Of a stretch of DNA of 64,000 nucleotides, positions 1-8,685 are shown piece by piece. Each line of letters opens with the position of its first letter. Positions within the stretch are counted from its first letter, which is position 1. This DNA is from Bacteroidales bacterium (GTDB lineage Bacteria > Bacteroidota > Bacteroidia > Bacteroidales > UBA932). Location: NCBI GenBank assembly GCA_017561265.1, contig JAFZDJ010000003.1:124001-188000 (forward strand), given 5' to 3'. The notes under the pieces were generated by a model that saw nothing but the letters and a program-made list of their open reading frames with translations, was not told the origin of the DNA and searched no databases. The translations under genes and the position numbers were made by a program.

Positions 1-758
1 TAGTATTTCTGACCGGCGTCGACATACTCAGCCTTGAGATAGAAGCCGTTGGTCTCGAGATTTGTCCTTGCCGACCAGCCTACGGTATTAGGGCTACATC
101 CGTCCAGGACTCTTTTGTCATCCAACGCTTCGTAACGATCCAGCACAGATCCCTCAAGCGCCCAGTAGATATTCTGCCATCCGGCAAGATTCGATACGGC
201 AAAGCTTGCATCTGCTCCCTTCACCTGCGTCTGGCTGAACTTCATTCCGAAGCGCGGCATACCCCAGAGGGCCTTGACAGCCACAATATCCTTGTATGAA
301 TATGTGACACGCGCACCCATAATGGCATTATTCAGACCAAGGGCACGGTCTTCCCAGCTACGGAAAAGGAGTCCGCTTCCGAACTGCTCATAGAACGATC
401 CGGCTGTAACGGAGAAATCATCATCAGCCCATTTCACATAATAGTTCGTCAGAGCAGCACCTTTCAGATCTGACGGATAGCCGACAAGAACAGGAGCGTA
501 TGCCTCGAGCTGCAGTCCGGCTGAAAAATTGTCATTATAATAATCCAGCTTCAGATAATTGTTGGAACCGGACTTACCGTCAGGAACAACAGCTGAAGTC
601 TTGCCATCCTCCTTATAGTAATTGGTATTGGTCTCAAAACTACCTGATAGATAACCTTTTGAAAGAACATCCTTTTCATCTGACCTTTCGTCTGCGTATA
701 CATTGAATACAGAGCATAACATCGCCAGAGCAAGGATTGAGCAGCAGGACAGTTTCAT
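1..758 (-). CDS. DUF6029 family outer-membrane-like protein (partial, 3' end outside window)
   Basis: The gene starts at the ATG whose complement lies at 756-758 and runs off the left edge, so only the N-terminal ~252 residues are present. A signal peptide (MKLSCCSILALAML...) is followed by aromatic-rich alternating strands, as in an outer-membrane beta barrel. It is clearly paralogous to the complete DUF6029 protein at 3746-5320: both share GSNNYLK, FGSGLLFRSWEDR, LGLNNAIMGAR and ALWGMPR. It lies downstream of the large lipoprotein gene on the same strand, 76 nt after that gene's stop, with a hairpin in the gap. Its function is not known. The family assignment is from recognised motifs; the barrel is an inference. 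Confidence 0.8.
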   Translation of the reverse strand, partial: MKLSCCSILALAMLCSVFNVYADERSDEKDVLSKGYLSGSFETNTNYYKEDGKTSAVVPDGKSGSNNYLKLDYYNDNFSAGLQLEAYAPVLVGYPSDLKGAALTNYYVKWADDDFSVTAGSFYEQFGSGLLFRSWEDRALGLNNAIMGARVTYSYKDIVAVKALWGMPRFGMKFSQTQVKGADASFAVSNLAGWQNIYWALEGSVLDRYEALDDKRVLDGCSPNTVGWSARTNLETNGFYLKAEYVDAGQKY

Positions 759-780
759 AAAAAGCAAATCTTATATAAAC

Positions 781-817
781 TCAGATAAGGCCGACTGATA
801 TTAGCGGCCTTATCTGA
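781..817 (-). terminator. Perfect 13-bp intercistronic hairpin
   Basis: Arms 781-793 and 805-817 (TCAGATAAGGCCG and its exact complement) enclose an 11-nt loop. The hairpin lies 17 nt past the stop of the lipoprotein gene and 22 nt before the next start. No long T-run follows on the minus strand, so it may be a weak terminator or an mRNA-stabilising or processing hairpin between two cotranscribed genes. Confidence 0.55.
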
Positions 818-834
818 ACATCTAGAAATCGTTA

Positions 835-3720
835 TTACTTGAAGTACTCGATCGGAACATCGTATTCGAATGCCTCGTAGCAGTTGCCATCAAGGTCCTG
901 ACATACTACAAATACTCTGTCCACGACTTTTGTCTTGTCACCGATAGCCTGTGGCTGACGTACCTCTACAGGGTTGCCGTCATTGATATGAATAACCTGT
1001 GTGACCGGCTGAAGGTTTCCGTTGAAATAGCCCTCTGTCCTGTCATGGCCTTCTCCGCCACAGATCTTTTCATGGAATTCCTCACTAGCCCAGATGACAA
1101 CGTTACCGAACAAAGGATTACCATGCTCGAAGTGATAGAGATCCCACAACCACTTCTCCTCATCAATAAGGATCTCTGAGTCTCTTGGCTTGTCCACATA
1201 CTCGATGATCTTGACGATCTTCTCCTCAGGTGAAAGCACCAACGATGAGTTACCCATGGTGAGATAATCGTCTGTACCAGCAAGCACGTATGCTGTAAAT
1301 CCCTGAGGTACAGTCACATTGAATCCATACTGTCCTGACATGAGACCGGCAGCTGCCTCGAACATAGCCTTGTTCCACTCGATGGTAGGTCTTGCAGCCT
1401 CCCACTTCGGATCTGAAGCAAGAACGACTTCACCTATAGACTTTGACCTAGGAGTGAACTTAAGCTCGACAGCATTCGAGTATGTACCATCCTTATCCAC
1501 AGCCATCAGGACAATGACATAATTTGTCTCGGCTGTAAGATCTTTCATAGTGATTTTTCCATTCACTACAGGATATGCCTCCATTACCTTTGTAAATCTT
1601 TCATGACCTGCATTCTCTGACATATACTGCTGTGCCTTTGCAGCGCTTCCGCCAAGATAGCTAGGGCTCTTCCAGATATTGTCAGCTGTTCTTCCGATCC
1701 AATAGAGATAATCTACTGCACCTTCTGCTGCAACACCGATAACCACATTGCCCGGATCGTTCTTCTCAAGTGTAAGAGAAACCTTGATATTGTTGAATGC
1801 AACAACCTTGGTCTTGCACTCCACTGCTGTAACAGCACCATACTTACCTGATGCATCAGATGCAAGTGCCCAAAGAACATAGTCTGTTCCTGGCTTTGCT
1901 TCAAGCATGTCAGAAGCCTTTGCCACAACAGAAGTACCATTTACCGAAACACCTTTACCAAGGAGGTAAGAAACCTTGTCATCTTCTGTCGCATATCTGG
2001 CAGCTTCAGTCTTTGTAAGATAAGCATAGTAGATGGTCTCAGCACCTGTCGCAGTCAATGAAATTTCAATATCTGAAGAAGACTCCTTTACATTACCTGC
2101 AACAACCTTTACAGAGCTGCCGGCTACAAGATCAAGCGTTGCGAACTCACTGATCACGACATCAGCCTCGGAATAAGTCTTTCCATCTTCAGCAACCGCA
2201 ATCCAAGCTACGTACTCGGTAGCCTTCTCAGCCTCAACACCTGCAAATTCGAATACAGATCCCTCATATGTCATAGGGGATGTCTTCGCTGTGTAATAGC
2301 CAGGGTTATTGAGATTGTATACGATATCCTCAATCATGAAGTCTTCCTTGTAAGTCACACCTGTATAGTATGCATTGACTCCCTTGAGATTCATCACAAG
2401 CTGAGCATCAATGATGCTCTCGTTGCCTACTTCGAACTCTACTGAAGCATAGCTGAATGGCTGCTTTACGAAAGTACCGGACTTAAGGAAATAACCTGCA
2501 TCATCGTTAGACTCGAAATAGATAGCCGGGATAGCCCAGAACACATACTGTGTTCCTGCAACAAGCTTCTTTCCTGCAACTTCCTCAACAGAAATACCTT
2601 CAAGGTCATATTCACTGACTCCATATCCTGCCGGATAGTCATAAGCGGTGAGAAGGCTCTGAGCTGTAGGAAGGATTGTGAGTTCATTGTACTTCGACGC
2701 CTCGCACACTCCATATACGAACTTCTGAAGACCGTTATACATCTTCACGTCAGCCTTTCCAAGAGACACATTGAACTCCTTGAAAGGATTTGTAGAAAGA
2801 TAGAGCTTTGCTACTGTAGCCTTTCCGCCCTCGAGGACAGCAACAACCTTAAGGTCGCCGTCAGCTGCCGCAGCACCGTTCTTGATGAGTTCTGCAGAAG
2901 GAGCTGTAATATCGAAATAAAGAGCACCCATATAGATGTCCTCATACTCCTTGACTCTCCAACCGTCAGGAATCTGAAGTACATAGTCGACTACTCCTCT
3001 TGCCTCAACCTGTACTCTTTCAGTCATTCCGCTGGCTACATAGTAGTCCTGGATTGCGACTGTAGACCAGCCCGAAGGCTTCACGAAATAGAATCCGCAT
3101 GCACCCTCTACAGTTACTGTGAAGGACATTCCCTCACCGAATGTGAATGTCACGGCATAGACCTCTCCTGTAAGCTCGTCTGTTATAAGCTCATAATCAG
3201 AGAATACTGAATTACCTGAGAGAGGATACTCCACACCACCGATCTTGAGATATGTCTCACCATCCTTCACAACCACCTCCGGAACATCTGAAATCACTGG
3301 AATGGCCTCACCGTTTTCATCAAGGAAGAGCTGCTTCTTTCCATTTTCATCAATATACGCCCAGTAGCTTACACCATCGCTGAGAGTGATATAAGTAACG
3401 AATGACTGAAGATCCTTCTGAGGATAAAGCTGGAGCTTCGATCCGTTGGTAAGAGTTACCGTAGTAATGCCGGTAGATGTATCAGTCGACACAGAAGTGA
3501 TCATGATCTTTCCTGAAAGCATATCCTTGAGAGCCTGGATTTCTGCATTCATCTTCTGTTCGAGTTCATAAAGCTTGTTGATGATGAGATCGATCTGTTC
3601 CTTGATCTCCGAATCATCGTACTCTTCAATGGTAGTACATCCTGTAGTGAATGGCAGAGCCATCGCAGCACAGAGGGCAAACCTGCGAAGAGATTTTCCG
3701 ATTGTCATAAAATTTTTCAT
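835..3720 (-). CDS. Large surface-type lipoprotein with DUF4988-like N-terminus and repeated FN3-like modules
   Basis: 961 residues. A type II signal peptide ends at TTGC (lipidated Cys about residue 28). A short coiled-coil stretch (residues about 35-70, rich in E/K/L) and a segment with the look of DUF4988 (KLQLYPQKDLQ, YWAYIDENGKKQ) follow. About four ~110-residue modules then recur, each ending in a line such as T.YV.WA.A.D..G.YS, which resembles the fibronectin-like repeats of Bacteroidetes surface lipoproteins. The last ~170 residues are distinct. It sits between two DUF6029 genes and downstream of tlpA on one strand, so it is probably part of one envelope operon. No enzymatic motif was recognised; surface display is inferred from family habit. 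Confidence 0.75.
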   Translation of the reverse strand: MKNFMTIGKSLRRFALCAAMALPFTTGCTTIEEYDDSEIKEQIDLIINKLYELEQKMNAEIQALKDMLSGKIMITSVSTDTSTGITTVTLTNGSKLQLYPQKDLQSFVTYITLSDGVSYWAYIDENGKKQLFLDENGEAIPVISDVPEVVVKDGETYLKIGGVEYPLSGNSVFSDYELITDELTGEVYAVTFTFGEGMSFTVTVEGACGFYFVKPSGWSTVAIQDYYVASGMTERVQVEARGVVDYVLQIPDGWRVKEYEDIYMGALYFDITAPSAELIKNGAAAADGDLKVVAVLEGGKATVAKLYLSTNPFKEFNVSLGKADVKMYNGLQKFVYGVCEASKYNELTILPTAQSLLTAYDYPAGYGVSEYDLEGISVEEVAGKKLVAGTQYVFWAIPAIYFESNDDAGYFLKSGTFVKQPFSYASVEFEVGNESIIDAQLVMNLKGVNAYYTGVTYKEDFMIEDIVYNLNNPGYYTAKTSPMTYEGSVFEFAGVEAEKATEYVAWIAVAEDGKTYSEADVVISEFATLDLVAGSSVKVVAGNVKESSSDIEISLTATGAETIYYAYLTKTEAARYATEDDKVSYLLGKGVSVNGTSVVAKASDMLEAKPGTDYVLWALASDASGKYGAVTAVECKTKVVAFNNIKVSLTLEKNDPGNVVIGVAAEGAVDYLYWIGRTADNIWKSPSYLGGSAAKAQQYMSENAGHERFTKVMEAYPVVNGKITMKDLTAETNYVIVLMAVDKDGTYSNAVELKFTPRSKSIGEVVLASDPKWEAARPTIEWNKAMFEAAAGLMSGQYGFNVTVPQGFTAYVLAGTDDYLTMGNSSLVLSPEEKIVKIIEYVDKPRDSEILIDEEKWLWDLYHFEHGNPLFGNVVIWASEEFHEKICGGEGHDRTEGYFNGNLQPVTQVIHINDGNPVEVRQPQAIGDKTKVVDRVFVVCQDLDGNCYEAFEYDVPIEYFK

Positions 3721-3745
3721 CAGTTATAATTATAATTGAATTTCC

Positions 3746-5320
3746 TTAGAATGAAGTGGTTATAGTGAAGTTAGCTCCTGTATACTGAGGGATAGAGCGG
3801 CATACTCCACCTGAGCAGATGTATCCGTCCTTATAACGTCCGTATCCGAGGGCAAGACGTGTGCGACCCTTTGCATAGCTGACTCCGACATTGTAATAAT
3901 GTTTCTTGGTCATGCCGTGGTTGTACATGTCGCTTCCCCATACGCTCCAATGCGGCGCGAAATTGACCTCGAGGAGAGCAGCCATCCAGTCCTTCTTGTC
4001 CTCATAAGTCTTGAGATACTGAAGCTCGAGACGTGTAGAAAGCTCTGAAGTCCATTTGTAAAGAAGATCTGCCACGAAGATATTTGAAAGCCATGTGGTC
4101 TTATACTGTCCGTAACCTGGATTGTACTCCTGGAGAGAGTACAGGAGAACCATCTTGAACTCCTTGGTCCACTGCTTCTCGACATCGAAGCTGAAATCTC
4201 TGAAAAGAAGATTTCCCGGCTGGAAAGAGCCTTCCTGAGCAATTGCATAATATGTAGAGAAGTTTGCATGCACCTTCATTCCCCTCTTTCCTCCGATGGC
4301 AGTGCCACGACGGAAATTGTAGAATGCATCGAGCTGACCTCCCATCTCGCCGCTGTTGAATGCAGCAGTAGAAGCGTCACCTACCTGAGGGTTGTATGGA
4401 TGAAGGGTTGTGAGCATATAGGTATACTGGGTGCTCATTGCAGGAACATACGAAATCAGGTTGGCTGATGATGTGGAATTCGAAATGATATTCTGTCCCA
4501 TCCACTCGAGTCTGCGGCCTGTCAGGGTAACGCCGAGGCCTCTGCCGTTGTATCCGAGCTCGACAAGCTGAGCGTTTCCTCTCTTGATGTCTTTTGCAAC
4601 GACCTTCTTTCCAAGATCGACCATCTCACCTTTTGCGAAGAAGCCGTTCCAGTCGAAATTGACACGACCCGACCATCCCAGGCTGTTAGGCTTTCCACCT
4701 GCCTCTTCCTCGGCAATGCTGATTGACGAATATTTGTTGAGAACCGATCCTTCTACAGAAAGAACGATATCATCAAGGCCGATGATATTGGAGAGCGAAA
4801 CACTGAGATCCGCTCCTCTTACCTGAGTATCAGAGAATTCCATTCCAAGACGCGGCATACCCCAAAGAGCCTTGAACGCAATCTTGTCCTCCCAGTTATA
4901 AGCAAAACGGGCACCCATGATGGCATTGTTCAGACCGAGGAGGCGGTCTTCCCAGCTGCGGAAAAGAAGTCCGCTTCCGAACTGGTCATAGAATGTTCCG
5001 GCTGTAACCTGGAAATTATCGTCCCTCCAGTTGAGATAGAAATTGCTGAGGGCATATTTCTGAAGCTCTGTCGGATAGCCTATCTGAGCAGGCAGATATC
5101 CTTCCATCTGCATTCCGGCAGAGAAAGCACCTTTGTAGTAATCGAATTTAAGATAGTTGTTCGAACCGAACCTGTCGTCGGCCGACTGAAACTCATTGGT
5201 CGGGTCGTTGACGTAAAGGTGATTGTTCGACTCAAAACTTCCTGTAAGGTATCCGTTGTCCTGAGCCATAGCCGCAGATGAAGCAACGACAAGGCCGAGG
5301 ATAATGATTGTTCTTTTCAT
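3746..5320 (-). CDS. DUF6029 family outer-membrane-like protein
   Basis: 524 residues with a cleavable signal peptide (cleavage about AMAQ-DNG). The body is rich in alternating Tyr/Phe/Trp strands and ends in FTITTSF, the aromatic C-terminus usual for outer-membrane barrels. Conserved FGSGLLFRSWEDR and NNAIMGARF segments match the truncated copy at 1-758. It is 27 nt downstream of the tlpA stop and 25 nt upstream of the lipoprotein gene, so the order tlpA-DUF6029-lipoprotein-DUF6029 looks like one transcript. Length is typical of DUF6029. Its role is unknown; a porin-like or envelope-assembly function is only a guess. Confidence 0.8.
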   Translation of the reverse strand: MKRTIIILGLVVASSAAMAQDNGYLTGSFESNNHLYVNDPTNEFQSADDRFGSNNYLKFDYYKGAFSAGMQMEGYLPAQIGYPTELQKYALSNFYLNWRDDNFQVTAGTFYDQFGSGLLFRSWEDRLLGLNNAIMGARFAYNWEDKIAFKALWGMPRLGMEFSDTQVRGADLSVSLSNIIGLDDIVLSVEGSVLNKYSSISIAEEEAGGKPNSLGWSGRVNFDWNGFFAKGEMVDLGKKVVAKDIKRGNAQLVELGYNGRGLGVTLTGRRLEWMGQNIISNSTSSANLISYVPAMSTQYTYMLTTLHPYNPQVGDASTAAFNSGEMGGQLDAFYNFRRGTAIGGKRGMKVHANFSTYYAIAQEGSFQPGNLLFRDFSFDVEKQWTKEFKMVLLYSLQEYNPGYGQYKTTWLSNIFVADLLYKWTSELSTRLELQYLKTYEDKKDWMAALLEVNFAPHWSVWGSDMYNHGMTKKHYYNVGVSYAKGRTRLALGYGRYKDGYICSGGVCRSIPQYTGANFTITTSF

Positions 5321-5347
5321 CTTTTTACGGTCAGTTTAGTATTCAGG

Positions 5348-5839
5348 TTATTTCGAGCACTTCTTTATGGCCTCGAAGAGTTCGAGCTCATTGCCAGGAA
5401 CATAAGAAGTGTGAGAGTATACGACCTTACCCTTGCCGTCCAGAACAAAAACATGAGGAACGACAGAAACGTTCATGGCTCTCATGAAGTCCTGATTCTT
5501 GTCGAAGAGAAGCTGGAAGTCCTCACCCCAGCCGCGGCCCTGAGCGAATGATTTTGCCTTTGCAAGAAGTCTGCTGTCGTCTGTAGAAACAGCTACAACA
5601 CGGAAGTCAGCCTCCTCAAGCCAGTCAGGAAGAGCGTCATAAACTGCATCAAGCTCACGGATACATGGCTTGCATGAAGTCGACCAGAAAGAAACGATCA
5701 TAGGAGTTCCTTCATCCAGAAGAGTCTTGGTGTTGAATGCCTCACCCTTGGCATTTTCCACTGTAACAGAAGGCACCTGTGCTGCACATACTGCAGAAAT
5801 GAAGAGCGCGATGCTCAGAAGAAATGTTCTCATATTCAA
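5348..5839 (-). CDS. TlpA-family periplasmic thioredoxin-like protein
   Basis: 163 residues with an N-terminal signal peptide (RTFLLSIALFISAVCAAQ). The thioredoxin fold carries the redox motif CKPC at about residues 56-59 within FWSTSCKPCIREL, a VVAVSTDD strand and a cis-Pro segment (SVVPHVFVLDG). It probably acts as a periplasmic thiol-disulfide reductase or isomerase. It is the first gene of the minus-strand envelope operon, with a promoter box about 50 nt upstream. Nearby genes for an Omp28-like CxxC lipoprotein and a MauE/DoxX-like membrane protein suggest a shared redox role. Recognition is firm for the TlpA/ResA-like superfamily; the actual partner is unknown. Confidence 0.88.
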   Translation of the reverse strand: MNMRTFLLSIALFISAVCAAQVPSVTVENAKGEAFNTKTLLDEGTPMIVSFWSTSCKPCIRELDAVYDALPDWLEEADFRVVAVSTDDSRLLAKAKSFAQGRGWGEDFQLLFDKNQDFMRAMNVSVVPHVFVLDGKGKVVYSHTSYVPGNELELFEAIKKCSK

Positions 5840-5888
5840 TATAAAATTAATATTTGCACACGATAGGGCATAAACCCGTAAAATCGAG

Positions 5889-5896
5889 CAAAAATA
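5889..5896 (-). promoter_or_regulatory. Bacteroidetes -7 box (TATTTTTG) for the tlpA operon
   Basis: It matches TAnnTTTG on the minus strand, with its G 50 nt before the tlpA start codon. No clear -33 element was seen at 19-21 nt. Confidence 0.5.
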
Positions 5897-5925
5897 CTGA
5901 ATATTCTTCTGATTATCAATTTTTT

Positions 5926-6732
5926 TTAACCTAGCTGCCTGTAAAGCGATACTGTCCTTGATGCTTCCGCTGAATCATGCACGCGAAGAATGTCCGCACC
6001 TCGCGACAAGGCGGCAAGATGAAGTACCTGAGTAGCCGGAAGCGACTCCTCTGGAGAAATACCCAAATATTTATAAATCATACTCTTACGCGACACACCG
6101 ACAAGAATGCGTCTATTACCGAATGACTCTCGGAAACGGTCAAGATTACGCAGAAGTTCATAATTCTGATCCAATGTCTTGGCAAATCCGAAACCGGGAT
6201 CGATGACCCAGTCTCTTATTCCGGCAGACTCCGCCTTGGCGGAAAATGACTCGAAATACCGTATCACATCACCAGTGACATCAGCATAATCAGTAAGCTC
6301 CGACATAGTAAGCGAGTCCCCTCGTTTATGCATGGCGACATAAGAAAGACCCAGATTTCCGACAACACCTAGCATAGCCGGATCATCTTCACCGGATGAA
6401 ATATCATTGACAATGAAGTCACCGATAAGATCGAAGACACGCGACACCACTTCTGACCAATAGGTGTCGACAGATATTCTGACATCAGGAAATTCGGCTC
6501 TGACGGCTTCCAGGGCAGGCTTCAGCCTCTTCCATTCCTCCTGAGCACCGACAGGCATAGACCCCGGTCTGGATGAACATGCTCCGACATCGATAATGGA
6601 AGCACCTCCGGAGACATGAGCCGCCACCAGATCGAGAACATCCTTCACATCCCTGCAACGGCTGTTCGAGTAATATGAGTCATCCGTGAGATTCACGATA
6701 CCCATTATATCTATGCTTCTGTTCCTGTCCAT
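5926..6732 (-). CDS. folP: Dihydropteroate synthase
   Basis: 268 residues from ATG at 6732. It condenses p-aminobenzoate with dihydropterin pyrophosphate in folate synthesis and is the sulfonamide target. Motifs seen in order: MGIVNLTDDSYY (metal-binding Asn loop), IIDVGACSSRPGS, VNDISS, DPGFGFAKT and the C-terminal GVSRKS. Length is typical of the family. A GTG at 6741 in the same frame would overlap the promoter box, so the ATG is preferred. The -7 box ends 8 nt before this ATG, which would make the mRNA leaderless. It is divergent from tmk. Confidence 0.93.
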   Translation of the reverse strand: MDRNRSIDIMGIVNLTDDSYYSNSRCRDVKDVLDLVAAHVSGGASIIDVGACSSRPGSMPVGAQEEWKRLKPALEAVRAEFPDVRISVDTYWSEVVSRVFDLIGDFIVNDISSGEDDPAMLGVVGNLGLSYVAMHKRGDSLTMSELTDYADVTGDVIRYFESFSAKAESAGIRDWVIDPGFGFAKTLDQNYELLRNLDRFRESFGNRRILVGVSRKSMIYKYLGISPEESLPATQVLHLAALSRGADILRVHDSAEASRTVSLYRQLG

Positions 6733-6740
6733 ATGATTCA

Positions 6741-6748
6741 CAAAATTA
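6741..6748 (-). promoter_or_regulatory. -7 box (TAATTTTG) of folP, almost abutting the start codon
   Basis: It matches TAnnTTTG on the minus strand. The G lies at 6741 and the start ATG begins at 6732, leaving no room for a normal 5' leader. Confidence 0.5.
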
Positions 6749-6761
6749 AAAAAGATTTTAT

Positions 6762-6769
6762 TATCTTTG
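6762..6769 (+). promoter_or_regulatory. -7 box (TATCTTTG) of tmk
   Basis: It matches TAnnTTTG with the G 24 nt before the tmk ATG at 6793. Because it lies downstream of an in-frame upstream ATG (6733), it decides in favour of the later start. Confidence 0.65.
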
Positions 6770-6792
6770 TAAGATTACATAAAAAACATGAC

Positions 6793-7479
6793 ATGTTAGT
6801 TGTACTTGAAGGTCTGGACGGAGCAGGAAAATCCACCCAGGTAAAAAGACTCAGAAACTATCTTGAAAGCCTTTACGGCAGTCTTGAATACATACATTTC
6901 CCAAGATACGATGCTCCTGTATACGGAGATCTGATCAGCCGTTTTCTACGCGGAGACTTCGGCAATAATGAAAGCGTACATCCTCAGCTTGTAGCTCTTC
7001 TGTTTGCAGAGGACCGTCATGGAGCAGCTCCTGAAATGAAAGCAAGTCTTGAAGATGGAAAATGCGTGCTTCTGGACAGGTATGTATATTCAAACATTGC
7101 TTACCAGTGTGCGAAGCTGTCCGATCCGGATGAGGCCGAAAGACTCAGAAACTGGATATTCAACACCGAGTACGGTAATTTCGAGCTGCCTGTACCGGAT
7201 CTGAACATATTCCTTGATGTCCCTATCGGATTCGTGGAATCAAAGCTCAAGAGCCAGCGCGGCGGAGATGACAGAGAGTACCTCAACGGAGCGCAGGACA
7301 TCCATGAAGCCGATATCGAATTCCAGAAGAGGGTCCGCGGAATCTACCGCAGACAGTGCGAGCTCGACCCTAAGTTCATACGCATCGACTGTTCTGACGA
7401 ATACGGGGAAATGCTGCCTCCGGGCGCAATCTTTGCAAAAGTAAAGGACGTGGTGGACAATGCAATCAACAGACAATAA
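6793..7479 (+). CDS. tmk: Thymidylate kinase
   Basis: 228 residues. It phosphorylates dTMP to dTDP with ATP. The P-loop EGLDGAGKST lies at residues 6-15, followed by the FPRYDAP dTMP-binding segment, the LLDRYVYSN catalytic DRY motif and a lid region (KSQRGGDDREYLNGAQDIHE). It is slightly longer than the classic ~210-residue enzyme. The in-frame ATG at 6733 would add 20 residues absent from the family and would place the promoter inside the gene, so 6793 is chosen. The next gene starts 2 nt after its stop, so the two are probably cotranscribed. Confidence 0.92.
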   Translation: MLVVLEGLDGAGKSTQVKRLRNYLESLYGSLEYIHFPRYDAPVYGDLISRFLRGDFGNNESVHPQLVALLFAEDRHGAAPEMKASLEDGKCVLLDRYVYSNIAYQCAKLSDPDEAERLRNWIFNTEYGNFELPVPDLNIFLDVPIGFVESKLKSQRGGDDREYLNGAQDIHEADIEFQKRVRGIYRRQCELDPKFIRIDCSDEYGEMLPPGAIFAKVKDVVDNAINRQ

Positions 7480-7481
7480 GG

Positions 7482-8684
7482 ATGAAATATATAACTGAGC
7501 GTTTCAGACGTTTCTGCGGATTCGTCACAGGTCTGGTATTCTTCCTTTCAGGTATAGTCAAGCTTCTCGATCCTGTAGGAGCCGGCCTTGTAATGGATGA
7601 ATACTTCGAATTCATGCATCTTGGCTTCCTGTCATTCACAGCCAAGCTGGCAGGCACTGCATTCGCATTTGCAGAAGCCGTCATCGGAACTGCTCTGATC
7701 ACCGGAGTGTGGAGAAAGACTACAGGTATCGCAGCCCTTGCATTCCAGGGTTTCTTCACCTTGCTGACACTTGCTCTGGTAATATTCAATCCGGAGATGG
7801 ACTGCGGATGCTTCGGCGAAGCCATCCATCTTACCCACATGCAGACCTTCATCAAGAATCTGATACTCATAGCATTACTCTGCATTGCATTCATCCCGAC
7901 CGACAACCTTGGAACCCCTAAGAAACGCAAGATCGTTTCGTTCGGCATAGTTACCATGGCAGTCATGGCATTTACCATCTACTCATGGATGTATATCCCT
8001 ATGACGGACTTCACAGACTTCAAGCCTGGTGCGGAACTGGCTGCCGGCAACACATCTGCAGAAGATATGTACGAGGCAGTATTCACATATGAAAAGGACG
8101 GAAAGCAGGAATCATTCGATCTTGAGAACCTTCCGGACAGCAGCTGGACTTTCGTTTCTGCCGAAACCGTTCTGAAAAAGGGGATGACACCTCCCGTAAG
8201 TCTCTCATTCACAGACACTGACGATGGATACCGCGACAACGAGGCTGCATATGGAAAGGTAATGACAGTCTCATTTTATGACACCGACGTCAAGAACGGA
8301 AGATGGACAAGAACAGCCAGATTCATTCAGAATGCCGAGGAAGCAGGATTCCGTGTCCTCATCCTTGCCGCAGATACTCCCGAACATATGGCCGGAATTC
8401 TTGCAGGAATACCTGCCGACGATGCGGAAACACTCAGCAGAGCACTTTATTATTCAGACTATAAATCTCTCATCACGCTCAACAGATCCAATGGAGGAGC
8501 GACATACTTCCATGACGGAATCCTTGTCCGCAAATGGGCTCAGAGAGCATTGCCGGATAAAGAGAAGATGAATGAGATTGCCGGGGAACACGGCATTGAG
8601 ACCTCCATGGATAAAGACACAAAAGGAAGCCTTGCTTTCCAAGGCTTCCTTCTGTACGTGTTTGCAGTAATGTTGCTGCTTTAG
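7482..8684 (+). CDS. MauE/DoxX-type redox-associated membrane protein
   Basis: 400 residues. The N-terminal half has about four to five hydrophobic segments (15-30, 55-75, 82-102, 125-140, 152-170) and carries the motif DCGCFG at residues 107-112, as in MauE/DoxX-like proteins linked to thiol redox transfer. Residues ~180-380 form a soluble domain that resembles a thioredoxin-like fold by secondary pattern (VMTVSFYDTD, RVLILAADT, PHDG-like loop) but has no CxxC. It ends in a hydrophobic tail encoded across an inverted repeat (see 8623-8651). It is cotranscribed with tmk and convergent with the Omp28-like gene. Electron donation to exported thioredoxins is an inference. Confidence 0.72.
   Translation: MKYITERFRRFCGFVTGLVFFLSGIVKLLDPVGAGLVMDEYFEFMHLGFLSFTAKLAGTAFAFAEAVIGTALITGVWRKTTGIAALAFQGFFTLLTLALVIFNPEMDCGCFGEAIHLTHMQTFIKNLILIALLCIAFIPTDNLGTPKKRKIVSFGIVTMAVMAFTIYSWMYIPMTDFTDFKPGAELAAGNTSAEDMYEAVFTYEKDGKQESFDLENLPDSSWTFVSAETVLKKGMTPPVSLSFTDTDDGYRDNEAAYGKVMTVSFYDTDVKNGRWTRTARFIQNAEEAGFRVLILAADTPEHMAGILAGIPADDAETLSRALYYSDYKSLITLNRSNGGATYFHDGILVRKWAQRALPDKEKMNEIAGEHGIETSMDKDTKGSLAFQGFLLYVFAVMLLL
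8623..8651 (-). terminator. Perfect 11-bp hairpin, terminator of the minus-strand Omp28 operon inside the neighbour's coding end
   Basis: Arms 8623-8633 and 8641-8651 (AAGGAAGCCTT/AAGGCTTCCTT) are exact complements around a 7-nt loop. Read on the minus strand the stem is followed by TTTTG, as in an intrinsic terminator, and lies 35 nt past the stop of the Omp28-like gene. On the plus strand it is inside the last ~20 codons of the MauE/DoxX gene. Confidence 0.65.
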
Positions 8685-8685
8685 A

